52,445 nucleotides of DNA from Staphylococcus coagulans (GCF_002901995.1 NZ_PPQN01000035.1:1-52445), one strand, 5' to 3'. Counted from the first letter of the stretch, positions 1 to 8,884 are shown. The notes: generated by a model not told the origin, from the sequence alone. A program made the numbers and translations.

Positions 1-100
1 GGTTGGTTGATTTTCTCAGTGCCCTTATAAGGGCTGGTCAGTAACAGAGGCTTTCAGCCGAAGAACAAACCACCCGTTCACACGGGTGGTTTTGATTTAT
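1..100 (+). ncRNA. Structured RNA-like segment, possible IS200/IS605 right end
   Basis: Three successive hairpins can be read directly: the perfect palindrome GCCCTTATAAGGGC at 21-34, a short GGCT/AGCC hairpin at 49-59, and a 10-bp stem at 67-92 followed by a T-rich stretch. There is no reading frame that I recognise. Compact hairpin strings ending in an ACCACCCG/CGGGTGGT stem occur at the 3' end of IS200/IS605-family tnpB genes in Firmicutes, where they form the transposon end and guide (omega) RNA. That comparison is from memory. The upstream part lies outside the window, so a small RNA or the 3' UTR of an unseen gene is equally possible. Confidence 0.4.
67..94 (+). terminator. Intrinsic terminator
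   Basis: AAACCACCCG at 67-76 pairs with CGGGTGGTTT at 83-92 around a six-base loop, followed by TTTGATTT. It would end transcription entering from the left edge. Confidence 0.7.
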
Positions 101-282
101 AGTCAAAACAGAATGTATTTGAAAAACTACAAATCCCTAATATAGTGTTTTCTTTTAATGAAAAAGATACATCATAGATATTTTTCAATGTCGAAGGGTA
201 TAATCTGATACATAATGATTTTAAGCCATTTCCTTCATGTGCTTAAAATACATAGGCTGGTATGAATCGAAAGGGGGCACTT

Positions 283-1332
283 ATGTTTCTCGCATGGAAT
301 GAAATTAAACGAAATAAGCTGAAATTCAGCTTGATTATTGGTGTGCTAATGATGATTAGTTATTTGCTTTTTTTACTGTCGGGTTTAGCGAGTGGCTTAA
401 TGAATATGAATAGAGAAGGTATTGATAAGTGGCATGCAGATGCGATTATTTTAAATAAAGATGCCAACCAAACTGTGGAACAATCTGTGTTTAATAAAAA
501 GGATGTTCCAGAAACGTACAAAAAACAAGCAACCTTAAAACAGTCAGGTGTGATTATTTCAAATGATAGTCATAAAGAAAATGCATTGCTGTTCGGTGTG
601 GCTGAAAATTCTTTTTTAATACCCAAAATCATTGAAGGTAAAAAGTTTAAATCTAATGATGAAGTCGTTGCTGATCAAACTTTAAAAGAAAAAGGATTTA
701 AAGTAGGCGATCAGTTATCACTTTCAAAATCTGATGAGAAGTTAAAAATAGTGGGATTTAGTGAAAGCGCAAAATATAATGCTTCTCCAGTGCTATTTTC
801 TAACCAAAAAACGATACAGAAGATTAATCCGACTTTAGATGAATCTAAAGTTAATGCAGTTGTAGTGCGTGATCAAAATTGGCATCAAAAAGATTTAAAT
901 GCGCATTTAGAAGCGATTGGGATTGATAATTTTATTAAAAACTTACCCGGCTATACAGCTCAGAATTTGACGTTAAACTTTATGATTTCATTTTTATTTA
1001 TGATTTCAGCAACTGTGATAGGTATATTTTTATATGTCATCACTTTACAAAAAACAAACTTGTTCGGTGTTTTAAAGGCACAAGGATTTACAAATGGTTA
1101 CTTAGCCAAAGTGGTATTATCACAAACCTTGATTATTGCAGTGATTGGAACAGTGATAGGGCTTATTTTAACTTTAATCACAAGTGCATTTTTACCAAGT
1201 GTCGTGCCTATAAAATTTAATATGGTCACACTACTGATATACGGTGCTGTGCTTATCATTGTATCGTTATTAGGAAGTTTATTTTCAATCTTTACGATTA
1301 GAAAAGTGGATCCACTAAAAGCTATTGGCTAA
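283..1332 (+). CDS. FtsX/MacB-type ABC transporter permease (HrtB-like)
   Basis: 349-residue membrane protein with the MacB/FtsX layout: one N-terminal membrane helix (about residues 15-35), an extracytoplasmic domain of about 190 residues, then three C-terminal helices ending in KVDPLKAIG, the typical FtsX-family tail. ATG 283 is chosen because AAGGGGG at 271-277 precedes it by 5 nt; the in-frame ATG at 262 has no such site. The ATPase follows 15 nt downstream, so the pair forms one exporter. HrtB (heme export) is the best-known staphylococcal relative with this size and order, but sequence similarity looks moderate, so the substrate is not assigned. Confidence 0.8.
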   Translation: MFLAWNEIKRNKLKFSLIIGVLMMISYLLFLLSGLASGLMNMNREGIDKWHADAIILNKDANQTVEQSVFNKKDVPETYKKQATLKQSGVIISNDSHKENALLFGVAENSFLIPKIIEGKKFKSNDEVVADQTLKEKGFKVGDQLSLSKSDEKLKIVGFSESAKYNASPVLFSNQKTIQKINPTLDESKVNAVVVRDQNWHQKDLNAHLEAIGIDNFIKNLPGYTAQNLTLNFMISFLFMISATVIGIFLYVITLQKTNLFGVLKAQGFTNGYLAKVVLSQTLIIAVIGTVIGLILTLITSAFLPSVVPIKFNMVTLLIYGAVLIIVSLLGSLFSIFTIRKVDPLKAIG

Positions 1333-1347
1333 AGGAGTGTGTAGGAA

Positions 1348-2034
1348 ATGTTAGAATTCAAAAATATGATGAAATACTTTCAAGATGGTAATAAAAAAAT
1401 AGAAGCTGTCAAACCGACATCTCTTAAGTTCGAACAAAATGAACTTATTGCGATTATTGGACCCTCAGGCTCTGGGAAAAGCACATTTTTAACGATGGCA
1501 GGCGCACTCCAAACGCCCTCTTCTGGAGAGATTCTTATTAATGGTAAGGAAGTCTCAGGGATGTCTCAAAAAGCCTTGGCGCATACACGGATGCAGGAGA
1601 TTGGCTTCATTTTGCAAGCGACAAATCTTGTGCCATTTTTAACAGTGAAGCAACAATTTCAATTATTAAAGAAACAGAAAAAAGAGGTGTTAAGCACACA
1701 AGCATATCAACAATTGATGGCTCAATTAAATCTAGAAGACATTGAAAATCAATTGCCTAGTGAAATATCTGGAGGTCAAAAACAGCGTGTTGCAATAGCC
1801 AAAGCATTGTACACTAAGCCTTCAATTATATTAGCCGATGAACCAACAGCTTCTCTCGATACGCAAAACGCTATGGAAGTGATGAAAATTTTAAAAGAGC
1901 AGACACAAGAAAAAAATAAAACATGCATTGTCGTGACGCATGACGAACGACTTACAACATATTGCGATAAAGTTTTCCATATGGAAGATGGGGTTTTATC
2001 AACAAAAAATAGTAGTAAAACGGATATTTTTTAG
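1348..2034 (+). CDS. ABC transporter ATP-binding protein (HrtA/LolD type)
   Basis: 228-residue ATPase. Walker A GPSGSGKS (about residues 38-45), signature SGGQKQRVAIAKAL (about 141-154), Walker B ILADEP with the following D-loop TASLD, and an H-loop VTHDE are all present. It belongs to the LolD/MacB subfamily that partners FtsX-like permeases, and it lies 15 nt behind such a permease with its own site AAAGGAG. No substrate-specific clue is visible. In staphylococci such pairs export heme or peptides or confer peptide antibiotic resistance; this is family knowledge, not shown here. Confidence 0.85.
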   Translation: MLEFKNMMKYFQDGNKKIEAVKPTSLKFEQNELIAIIGPSGSGKSTFLTMAGALQTPSSGEILINGKEVSGMSQKALAHTRMQEIGFILQATNLVPFLTVKQQFQLLKKQKKEVLSTQAYQQLMAQLNLEDIENQLPSEISGGQKQRVAIAKALYTKPSIILADEPTASLDTQNAMEVMKILKEQTQEKNKTCIVVTHDERLTTYCDKVFHMEDGVLSTKNSSKTDIF

Positions 2035-2173
2035 TCTCACTTAAATTAAGTGCATTTAAGTTATAATTTTATTATATTTCAAACCATCTTTTAAGAGCTT
2101 ATTTCTTTTAAAAATAAAAATTAGATGATAAGTTTAAAATAGCTTTACACAAAATATATTTGGGGATGGTTTA

Positions 2174-3064
2174 ATGGATATTAAAAACGTAACAATTATC
2201 GGTGCGGGTGTATTAGGGAGTCAAATAGCGTTTCAAGTAGCCTTTCATGGTTATAATGTCATTCTATATGATATTAATGAAGAAGCGGTTTCTGCAGGGA
2301 GAGCTAAGCTTGATAAATTAGTTGGCATTTATGGTGATTACTTTAACAATGTTGAACAAGCTGAGCAATCTATCAATCGCTTAACATTAACATCAGATCT
2401 TAATAAAGCAGTAGCTGATGCCGATCTCATGATCGAATCAGTTCCTGAAGTTAAAGAAATCAAAATTGATTTTTATCAAAAAGTAGCGAAGATTGCGCCT
2501 GAAAAAACAATTTTTGCGACCAACTCTTCTACGATGTTACCCAGTGATTTTAGAGCATATACAGGTCGTCCAGAAAAATTCCTAGCGCTTCATTTTGCTA
2601 ATGAAGTGTGGAAAAACAATACGGCTGAAGTGATGGGTCACTCTGAAACAGATAGAAAATATGAAGAAGAATTACTTGATTTTGCAGAAAAAATTGGAAT
2701 GTTACCCATTCACGTAAAAAAAGAGCAACCGGGTTACATTGTTAACGCTTTATTAGTGCCATTACTTCATGCAGCTGAACTTTTGTATGCAAATGACATT
2801 GGAGAAATCGAAGACATTGATCGTGCTTGGATGGCAGCAACAGGTTCACCAGCAGGTCCGTTTGCAATGTTAGATGTCGTGGGCCTTTCAACAGCGTATA
2901 ACATTGCTAAAATGGCTTCAGTAGATAATTCACAAATGGAAAGTGCCGCTGCAATGTTGAAAAAATATGTAGATGCAGGTAAATTAGGGACTTCAACAGG
3001 TGAAGGTTTCTATAAATATCCTAATCCGACATATAAAGAATTTTTTAAAAACGCGAATGACTAA
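2174..3064 (+). CDS. 3-hydroxyacyl-CoA dehydrogenase family protein
   Basis: 296-residue stand-alone 3HCDH enzyme. The N-terminal Rossmann fold starts with GAGVLGSQIA (residues 10-19) and ends its second strand with an Asp (LYD), consistent with NAD. SVPE, TNSSTM, LHFANEVW (position of the catalytic His) and GYIVNALLVPLL mark the family active site; the C-terminal helical domain ends with TGEGFYKYPNP. Expected reaction: NAD-dependent oxidation of L-3-hydroxyacyl-CoA or a related 3-hydroxy acid. HFANEVW departs from the HFFNP form of canonical enzymes, so the substrate may not be an acyl-CoA. GGGGATGG precedes the ATG. It stands alone with its own terminator. Confidence 0.8.
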   Translation: MDIKNVTIIGAGVLGSQIAFQVAFHGYNVILYDINEEAVSAGRAKLDKLVGIYGDYFNNVEQAEQSINRLTLTSDLNKAVADADLMIESVPEVKEIKIDFYQKVAKIAPEKTIFATNSSTMLPSDFRAYTGRPEKFLALHFANEVWKNNTAEVMGHSETDRKYEEELLDFAEKIGMLPIHVKKEQPGYIVNALLVPLLHAAELLYANDIGEIEDIDRAWMAATGSPAGPFAMLDVVGLSTAYNIAKMASVDNSQMESAAAMLKKYVDAGKLGTSTGEGFYKYPNPTYKEFFKNAND

Positions 3065-3144
3065 TAAGCCAAAGCGTTATAACAAACCAGTGGGAAACTT
3101 GCATAATTGAGTTACGACATAAAGCGTGTCATTAAACGATTAGG

Positions 3145-3192
3145 GAGTAGAACAACTGAAATCGATGTGATTTCGTTGTACTACTCTTTTTT
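3145..3192 (+). terminator. Intrinsic terminator after the dehydrogenase gene
   Basis: GAGTAG at 3145-3150 pairs with CTACTC at 3181-3186, with inner pairing ACAAC/TTGT and GAAATC/GATTTC, followed by six T. Strong stem with a T tract. Confidence 0.85.
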
Positions 3193-3470
3193 GATGGTGA
3201 AAATTTTTAATAGCATGATGGTAACGGCAATAATAAATTGTGCTGAGATGACCGAACAGGATGGGGTGCCTTACAGGGATTGTCTGTCTGAGAATAGAGA
3301 GGATTTATGATACGATATACAAGATTAATCTTTGACAAAGATGGTTAATCTGAAAGCGATGCCTGAGTTGGACCTTTTCCCGGGAAATGAGTTGATAAGA
3401 AGGCTATCAACTTATTGGATGCTTAAAGATGTGTCAATAAGGAAATTCGAAAAGATAAAGGGGGCTTTGT
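3193..3470 (+). other. Gene-free leader of the photolyase gene with two inverted repeats
   Basis: No supported gene. Two dyads are visible: AGATTAA (3322-3328) with TTAATCT (3345-3351), carrying an inner CTTTG/CAAAG pair, and AGTTGATA (3390-3397) with TATCAACT (3405-3412), a perfect 8-bp stem with a 7-nt loop. They may be operators or hairpins in the 5' untranslated region of the photolyase message. I could not place a convincing promoter. Confidence 0.4.
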
Positions 3471-4856
3471 ATGCGTCTAGGTGTGATACTTAACAGAGTT
3501 TTTAGAATAAAACACAATCCATTATTTGAATATGTGATTAAGCATCAAAATGAGATAGATCAGCTTTATTTGATTTTACTGATAGAAGATTTATCTGATG
3601 CAGCAAATGTGAAGCGTGATGATTATGAAAAAGTGGTTAAAGGTTTTGTACATACTTTAAATCAACATGAGATATACCCCTACATTCTCAATTATGACCA
3701 ATTAGGTGTATTTGTGGATAATTTAGCGTTATCTCATGTATTAATGCCACAAGATATCATGAGCTATCATCAATCGATTTATGACTATCCTCATATGAAA
3801 CGTGCTTTTGAGAATCATCAAGTTAAAGTTGTCGGGCAACGTGTTAATCACTATTTTCAACCCTCACAAACGTTGAATCAGCAACAGCAACCGTATAAAG
3901 TGTTTACGAGTTTTTATAAAGTGAATCGTAAAAATTTAGTACATAGGCATTATAAAACGGATGCATACAAGCAGGTCGCCAAAATTGCAGAAAAAGGTAC
4001 AAATCAGGCGCATTTGCAGATAAATGATAGTGAAGATATGGAAAAAAGCGCACGTCAAGATTGGGCAACATTTTTAAATACAGATATATCTGATTATAAA
4101 AGGCGCACAGATGACATTTCACAAGATTATGTAAGTGGTTTAAGTCGATTTTTAGCGTATGGCTTACTCGATATTCGTGAGGTTATGAATGATTTATTAG
4201 CGGGTTACGACAGTGATGAAGTTAATTACGAAGCGTTTATAAGAGAAGTGATGTTTCGTGAATTTTATTATGTATTAATGACAAAATATCCACAAACGGC
4301 GACTCAATCTTTTTCTGAAAAATACCGAGGGATGCAATGGTCGAACAATCCATCTCACTTTGAATCGTGGAAAAGTGGACAAACGGGCTATCCGATTGTA
4401 GACGCTGCAATGAAGAAGCTCAACCGTACAGGCCTGATGCACAATCGTTTGAGAATGGTTGTCTCTCAGTTTTTAACGAAACATTTATTTATTGATTGGA
4501 CTTGGGGTGAAGTATACTTTAGACAATATCTCTTAGACTATGATAATGCTTCGAATGTACACGGTTGGCAATGGTCAGCGTCAACGGGTACAGACGCCGT
4601 GCCTTATTTCAGAATGTTTAATCCCATACGTCAAAGTGAACGTTTTGACCCGAATGGTTATTTTATAAAGTCCGAATTAGAGGTTTTCGATGATGTACGT
4701 CCTCAATATCTTCACCATCCAACGCGATACAAAGCGCAATTAAAAGAAAATCATCACATTGAAATTGGTAAAGACTATCCCGAAGTAATTGTAGAACATA
4801 AAAAAAGTAGGGATTATGTCATGCAACAATTTAAAAATATAGGATCAAGTAACTGA
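3471..4856 (+). CDS. phrB: Deoxyribodipyrimidine photolyase (class I CPD photolyase)
   Basis: 461-residue photolyase of normal family length. The N-terminal alpha/beta antenna domain (about 1-130) is followed by the helical FAD domain. Recognisable FAD-domain blocks include TGYPIVDAAMKKLNRTGLMHNR (about 303 onward), the stretch with WGEVYFRQ, DYDNASNVHGWQWSASTGTD and YFRMFNPIRQSERFDP. It repairs cyclobutane pyrimidine dimers using blue light and FADH-. AAAGGGGG lies 6 nt before ATG 3471. It is monocistronic, ended by a bidirectional terminator shared with the convergent Nudix gene. In E. coli, phr is next to ybgA; here the DUF1722/YbgA homologue is 7.5 kb downstream. Confidence 0.92.
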   Translation: MRLGVILNRVFRIKHNPLFEYVIKHQNEIDQLYLILLIEDLSDAANVKRDDYEKVVKGFVHTLNQHEIYPYILNYDQLGVFVDNLALSHVLMPQDIMSYHQSIYDYPHMKRAFENHQVKVVGQRVNHYFQPSQTLNQQQQPYKVFTSFYKVNRKNLVHRHYKTDAYKQVAKIAEKGTNQAHLQINDSEDMEKSARQDWATFLNTDISDYKRRTDDISQDYVSGLSRFLAYGLLDIREVMNDLLAGYDSDEVNYEAFIREVMFREFYYVLMTKYPQTATQSFSEKYRGMQWSNNPSHFESWKSGQTGYPIVDAAMKKLNRTGLMHNRLRMVVSQFLTKHLFIDWTWGEVYFRQYLLDYDNASNVHGWQWSASTGTDAVPYFRMFNPIRQSERFDPNGYFIKSELEVFDDVRPQYLHHPTRYKAQLKENHHIEIGKDYPEVIVEHKKSRDYVMQQFKNIGSSN

Positions 4857-4882
4857 ATGTAATGTATGATATTTAGCAATAT

Positions 4883-4925
4883 AAAAAGCGGGACAGCTAT
4901 CTATACGATGGCTGTCCCGCTTTTT
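4883..4925. terminator. Bidirectional terminator between photolyase and Nudix genes
   Basis: AAAAAGCGGGACAGC (4883-4897) pairs perfectly with GCTGTCCCGCTTTTT (4911-4925). A and T tracts on both sides let it serve both convergent genes. Confidence 0.9.
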
Positions 4926-4966
4926 ATCTATTCTTATGTTTTGATTTCTAGTTTCCTTTAATCTTA

Positions 4967-5551
4967 TTACAAATTACGTTCAATTAAAGCCGATACACAA
5001 GTGAAATATGCTGAAGAGTATGGGAGAAAGTCAGATTGAGTGAAAAATCGAGATGTTTGATTATCCAGTGCAATGCCATTGATCGTCTCAATTTGACCTT
5101 TCGAAAATTTGCTAAATTCATCTTTATTAATTCGGTATAATGATTGTACCTCATCATCTTGAAACGCAATCGCGCTGATTTCATCATCCGTGATTTCTAC
5201 CGTGTAAATATGGATGAATTCTTTATCGGTGAAGAGCCCTTCAAGACTTTCGGGAAGTGTACATAAAAACTGAAGTCTTTCAAAAGAAATATCTAATCCC
5301 ATTTCTTCTTTTATTTCTCGAATACCATCTGACATCTTCTCATCATATGTGATGTGGCCACCGACAGTGACGTCGAGCAACCCAGGATAGTCATGTAAGG
5401 CGACATTCCTTTGTTGAAATAATATAGAATCTTTTGACGTAAAAATGCATTGAAACGTTTCGTGCCATTCCGAATTTTTGTGAACTAATGCTCTCTCCAT
5501 TTTTCCTTTGTATTGATAATTGTGATAAAAAGTATTCAAAATTTCTGCCAA
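4967..5551 (-). CDS. Nudix hydrolase
   Basis: 194-residue protein with a Nudix box around residues 62-86, containing GGH and REIKEEMGL; the metal-binding REIKEE core is intact. The gap between the first box Glu and REIKEE is one residue shorter than the textbook pattern, as I recall from IPP-isomerase-like Nudix proteins (QQRNVALHDYPG precedes the box in the same style). It probably hydrolyses a nucleoside diphosphate-linked substrate; the substrate is unknown. The start is TTG at 5551-5549: GAGG (complement of 5559-5562) lies 7 nt upstream and no better ATG exists. Convergent with phrB. Confidence 0.8.
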   Translation of the reverse strand: MAEILNTFYHNYQYKGKMERALVHKNSEWHETFQCIFTSKDSILFQQRNVALHDYPGLLDVTVGGHITYDEKMSDGIREIKEEMGLDISFERLQFLCTLPESLEGLFTDKEFIHIYTVEITDDEISAIAFQDDEVQSLYRINKDEFSKFSKGQIETINGIALDNQTSRFFTQSDFLPYSSAYFTCVSALIERNL

Positions 5552-6184
5552 AATGAAGCCTCTATATTAAGGATAAACACCTCTCTTTGGGTTGGGAGTA
5601 ATGAGATGAGTACCTGATTTTATTATTGTCCCTTTATTATTATATTTGTTATTTCAAAGGAAATGAAGCGGTGCATTAATTGGAAATAAAGACGAAGGAC
5701 ACGAATAAAAAATTTAGAATGTAAAACATTATACTGTAACATTAACATAGAGTTTTATTATCATCACATCAATCATGGGGATCGGACATTGGTTTATAAC
5801 TTATTAAAATAAGGAGACAGGACGGTTAAGTCTGCCTCCTTAATCCATTGTGATACAGTTTGAAATCGCCTGAAAATCGGTAAAAAAATCAGTGACTATG
5901 ACTTTTAATCATTTATAAAAATGGTATTGATATCGTATTCAATGACTATCAACTACTCAAGCGACATAGGCTTAGTCTCATAATTGTCAATTTAAGCGAG
6001 AAGGCAGTGAGATCAGCCGAAGTCGAAAATACCCCAACACTTCAAATGTGTAACCGTACAATCAAGCGTAGGTGAGTTGAGACGAGGCGGCAGGCAAGCG
6101 TGTCTAAGCATTGCATGAATATGATGATGTACCGTTCCCATGATTTTTTTACAGTTAAGGTAAGGCCTCTGTTCTGAAAACATA
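5552..6184. other. Gene-free 630-bp intergenic stretch
   Basis: No credible gene. It holds the upstream region of the Nudix gene at the left, a hairpin at 5811-5841, and at 5990-6180 a less AT-rich segment that encodes only short interrupted frames on both strands and resembles nothing I can name. Frames starting at 6216 on the minus strand overlap the acyltransferase end and look spurious. Confidence 0.4.
5811..5841 (-). terminator. Hairpin, possible terminator
   Basis: AAGGAGACAG (5811-5820) pairs with CTGCCTCCTT (5832-5841), nine of ten pairs. On the minus strand it is followed by ATTTTAATAA, moderately T-rich. It is about 340 bp beyond the acyltransferase stop, so its role is uncertain. 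Confidence 0.45.
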
Positions 6185-8140
6185 CTAAGCACTTTGAAGT
6201 TCACGCATAAGGTCATCTTTAATAACTGGGCCGAGCGTTCTTGAAAATGTATTCGTCATATGACTGGAGTCAAAGAAAACAAATATATTTCCTCTTACAG
6301 GCTTGAAAGTGTGATTAGGCGCAATATAATTGTTATAATCATAGACTTTTGCACCTGTATCTTCCATTGGTTGAAAGTTTTTGTCCGGAAGTTGTTTAGA
6401 AACATCAATGGTCACATTTTTATTTTTTTCATAAGCTTCAATTGCATTGATATCTAATCTTGGTGTATCACGTACTGCAAAGACAGGTAAATCAAGTGAT
6501 TCTAAATAACGAAATGCATCAATGAAGCCTTGTGGGACATCGGTTTCTTCGTCATTTCCGACATCAGCTGTAGTAAATACTAAATCATAGTCATCTTTAT
6601 GTTTTTTTATGTAGTCTTTCGTGTTTTCCATCCATTTTTGGGACAATGCATCTTGTTCACCCATTGTAAAACGAGCATTCGCTTTGCAAAGGTGCGTGAT
6701 TTTGATTTTATCTTTTTCAGCAATTTGTTGAAGTGCTCCCAGCCAATGACTCGAATGGGAACCGCCGACAAGCAATATATGATATTGATAACCGTCTTTT
6801 TGACCATATGTTAATGGTTTGACCTTTGCACCTTGGTAAATCATGCCTCCATCATCATAAGCATCAGATTTATCATTAGTAATATATTTAATACGAGGCA
6901 AGATGTTCTTTTTATTTTGGTAATCTGCTTTGGCTGTTGCACCTGGAAAAGCATGATTTGGCGGAAGGTCTTTTAAATGCGTAGGATCATTCAATTTGTA
7001 GTTAAATCCAAGGGTTCCAATCAAGCATAATACAACAGCAAAAAAAGCACCTAACCTCATAAACACAGGCTTACCGAAACTATGTCGTATAGGCTTTTCA
7101 ACTAAATTTGTTGTGATAGCACTCAGCGCTATACTTAATAAAATGATACCCATACCGATAAGGGTAGAAATATGTGTATCAATGGTATATTTATAAAACG
7201 ATAATAACACCCAATGCCATAAATAAATTCCGAAAGAAATGCCACCTAGCTTCATGAGGATTGGGCGACTTAATAAAGCTTCAACCCCAAAATGTGATGG
7301 ATCATTGCCAGATAATAAGATGAGTATTGCACATGTCATTGGCCACAATGCAACATAACCAGGAAACATCGTTGAGACATCAAAAATGATACCGGTGAGT
7401 ATTAAGCCCACTAAACCTATCCAACCCAGTATATTCGAGAACATGACAGGAATTTTTATTTTGAAAAGGTTAAGGTAGACTAAACCCCCTAATGCAAATT
7501 GCCAAACACGTGCGACTGGATTAAAATAAGCAAACTGTTGATTTGTACTCGTTTGAAATATAGAAAATGTGAGTGAACCTAAAAAAAGGATAATAAGTAT
7601 GATGTTGATTGTTGTGTGAATATGTATCGTTTTAAGCTTCTTCCATAATAAAACGATAAATGAAAATAATATAAACCATATAACATAAAATTGACCTTGA
7701 ATAGACATTGCCCAAAAATGTTCTAAAGGTGTTTTCGCTTGTTCTGAATTTAAGTAGTCCGTATGTGAAAAGGCAAGCTGTAGATTTTGATAATAAAACA
7801 ATGATGCGATTAATTCTTTTATCGTTTTACCATAGATTGAACTTGGAATAATCCAAAAGGTAACGATAGCAACAACAGTTAAGATAACAAGTACGTTAGG
7901 AAGTAATCTCTTCAGTAATCCACCGAAATACTTGGAAAAAGAAAGGTAACCTTGTTTGTTGATTTTAGAAATGATCGATGCAGTGATTAAGTAACCTGAA
8001 ATAATAAAAAATACATCAACACCGCCTGACACTCTGCCTAACCAGATATGATAAATTGCCACTAATAATGCAGCAATAAAACGTAATCCTTCAATTTCTG
8101 TTCGAAATCTCTTCTCAATTTGTAAAAATTGTCCGTCCAT
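6185..8140 (-). CDS. Acyltransferase family 3 membrane protein with SGNH C-terminal domain (OatA-like)
   Basis: 651-residue two-domain protein. The first 380 or so residues are an acyltransferase-3 domain with about ten membrane helices; it opens with RFIAALLVAIYHIW, whose His is the expected catalytic residue, then GGVDVFFIISGYLI. After a helix near residue 370 comes an extracellular SGNH-hydrolase domain: GGSHSSHW contains the nucleophile Ser, and DSSHMTNTFS near the C-terminus supplies the Asp-His pair. OatA, which O-acetylates peptidoglycan MurNAc and gives lysozyme resistance, shares this layout but is about 600 residues; an acyltransferase for wall or surface glycans is a safe call, OatA itself is not. 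ATG 8140 is chosen because AAGGGAAG lies 7 nt upstream. Confidence 0.82.
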   Translation of the reverse strand: MDGQFLQIEKRFRTEIEGLRFIAALLVAIYHIWLGRVSGGVDVFFIISGYLITASIISKINKQGYLSFSKYFGGLLKRLLPNVLVILTVVAIVTFWIIPSSIYGKTIKELIASLFYYQNLQLAFSHTDYLNSEQAKTPLEHFWAMSIQGQFYVIWFILFSFIVLLWKKLKTIHIHTTINIILIILFLGSLTFSIFQTSTNQQFAYFNPVARVWQFALGGLVYLNLFKIKIPVMFSNILGWIGLVGLILTGIIFDVSTMFPGYVALWPMTCAILILLSGNDPSHFGVEALLSRPILMKLGGISFGIYLWHWVLLSFYKYTIDTHISTLIGMGIILLSIALSAITTNLVEKPIRHSFGKPVFMRLGAFFAVVLCLIGTLGFNYKLNDPTHLKDLPPNHAFPGATAKADYQNKKNILPRIKYITNDKSDAYDDGGMIYQGAKVKPLTYGQKDGYQYHILLVGGSHSSHWLGALQQIAEKDKIKITHLCKANARFTMGEQDALSQKWMENTKDYIKKHKDDYDLVFTTADVGNDEETDVPQGFIDAFRYLESLDLPVFAVRDTPRLDINAIEAYEKNKNVTIDVSKQLPDKNFQPMEDTGAKVYDYNNYIAPNHTFKPVRGNIFVFFDSSHMTNTFSRTLGPVIKDDLMRELQSA

Positions 8141-8238
8141 TTTTGCACTTCCCTTACAATTTCCTATGTGTAAACATCTTATCAAATATTAGATTTTGTT
8201 TTTATGATAATATAAATTCTTAATTAATTTTACTTTAG

Positions 8239-8451
8239 ATTAACATTGGATTAACGCAATTAAAACAACAAGTATTTTGTTCGATTTGTAATACCGAGTC
8301 CAACGTGTCTCTATTTATGAAAAAGACACATAGTTCTAGTGACGGACGTTACACGACAAGAGGCAATTATATTTGTCATAATAGCGAAAAATGTAATTTT
8401 CAGTTAACGGATTTAAAACATTTCAGTGAGTTTTTAGAAAAACTTGATTAA
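8239..8451 (+). pseudogene. C-terminal relic of a FusB/FusC-family fusidic acid resistance protein
   Basis: The frame open from 8239 to the TAA at 8449-8451 reads CSICNTESNVSLFMKK, then SDGRYTTRGNYIC, HNSEKCNFQLTDLKHF and FLEKLD. This matches, nearly residue by residue, the end of FusB as I recall it (CTICNKESNVSLFMKK ... SDGQYVKKGDYIC ... CNKQLTD ... FIDKLD). All four zinc-ligand cysteines of the C-terminal zinc finger are kept. There is a TAG at 8236-8238, no start codon before residue 27 of the frame, and about 140 upstream residues are missing; the promoter region of the divergent acyltransferase lies there instead. FusB-type proteins bind EF-G and free it from fusidic acid; this fragment lacks the N-terminal helical domain and should be inactive. 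Confidence 0.75.
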
Positions 8452-8682
8452 TAAATATTTTTCAAATTAGACAATCAAGCAGTTTTATATGAAGTGGAAC
8501 AGAATCAATTTTTGTTTGCCACGTATTAATATAAGAGTTTGCTTCCGACAATATAGCGGAACCAAGCCCTTTCTCCATATTATAAAATATATATTTATCT
8601 TAATCATGTTATATTTTTTAAAAAGTTTTGAAATTCGTCAATAAATGGTAGTGAAATTTATTATTAAAGTGAGATAATATAC

Positions 8683-8714
8683 TTGTTATTCGATTTAAAA
8701 CGCTTTCATATAAT
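8683..8714 (+). promoter_or_regulatory. Candidate promoter of gldA-dhaKLM
   Basis: TATAAT at 8709-8714 is a perfect -10. The best -35-like hexamer, TTGTTA at 8683-8688, is 20 nt away, so the -35 is weak. It would give a leader of about 340 nt. Confidence 0.45.
8693..8710 (+). promoter_or_regulatory. Catabolite-responsive element (cre) for CcpA
   Basis: ATTTAAAACGCTTTCATA matches the cre consensus WWTGNAARCGNWWNCAWW with one mismatch (T for G at position 4). It overlaps the -10 of the candidate gldA promoter, a repressing position. Confidence 0.65.
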
Positions 8715-8884
8715 AGATAATGTTATTTTGAAAGCAAATTAATGATGAGAATTATTTTTTCATCTGTATTATTTGCCCTTGAAAGCTAAAGTTAGTGCGC
8801 GTTTATTCAAAAAAAGAAAATCTTTATTTTGAACTGTTTATGTAAAGTACATTTTAAATAATAAACACCAATATCTTGTGGTTC

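Noticed and set aside
3186..3275. Minus-strand frame reading VISAQFIIAVTIMLLKIFTIKKE, reminiscent of a small holin-like type I toxin
   Set aside because: It has no start codon before an internal late Met and no ribosome site; one hydrophobic stretch in AT-rich DNA is weak evidence.
3107..3310. 67-residue plus-strand frame after the 3HCDH gene
   Set aside because: It runs through a strong terminator hairpin and has no ribosome site or recognisable content.
6013..6216. 67-residue minus-strand frame overlapping the acyltransferase end
   Set aside because: It overlaps a certain gene in another frame and has no ribosome site.
8738..8760. TGATGAGAATTATTTTTTC as a Fur box upstream of gldA
   Set aside because: Only the left half resembles the consensus; the sir and sbn boxes in the same window match far better.
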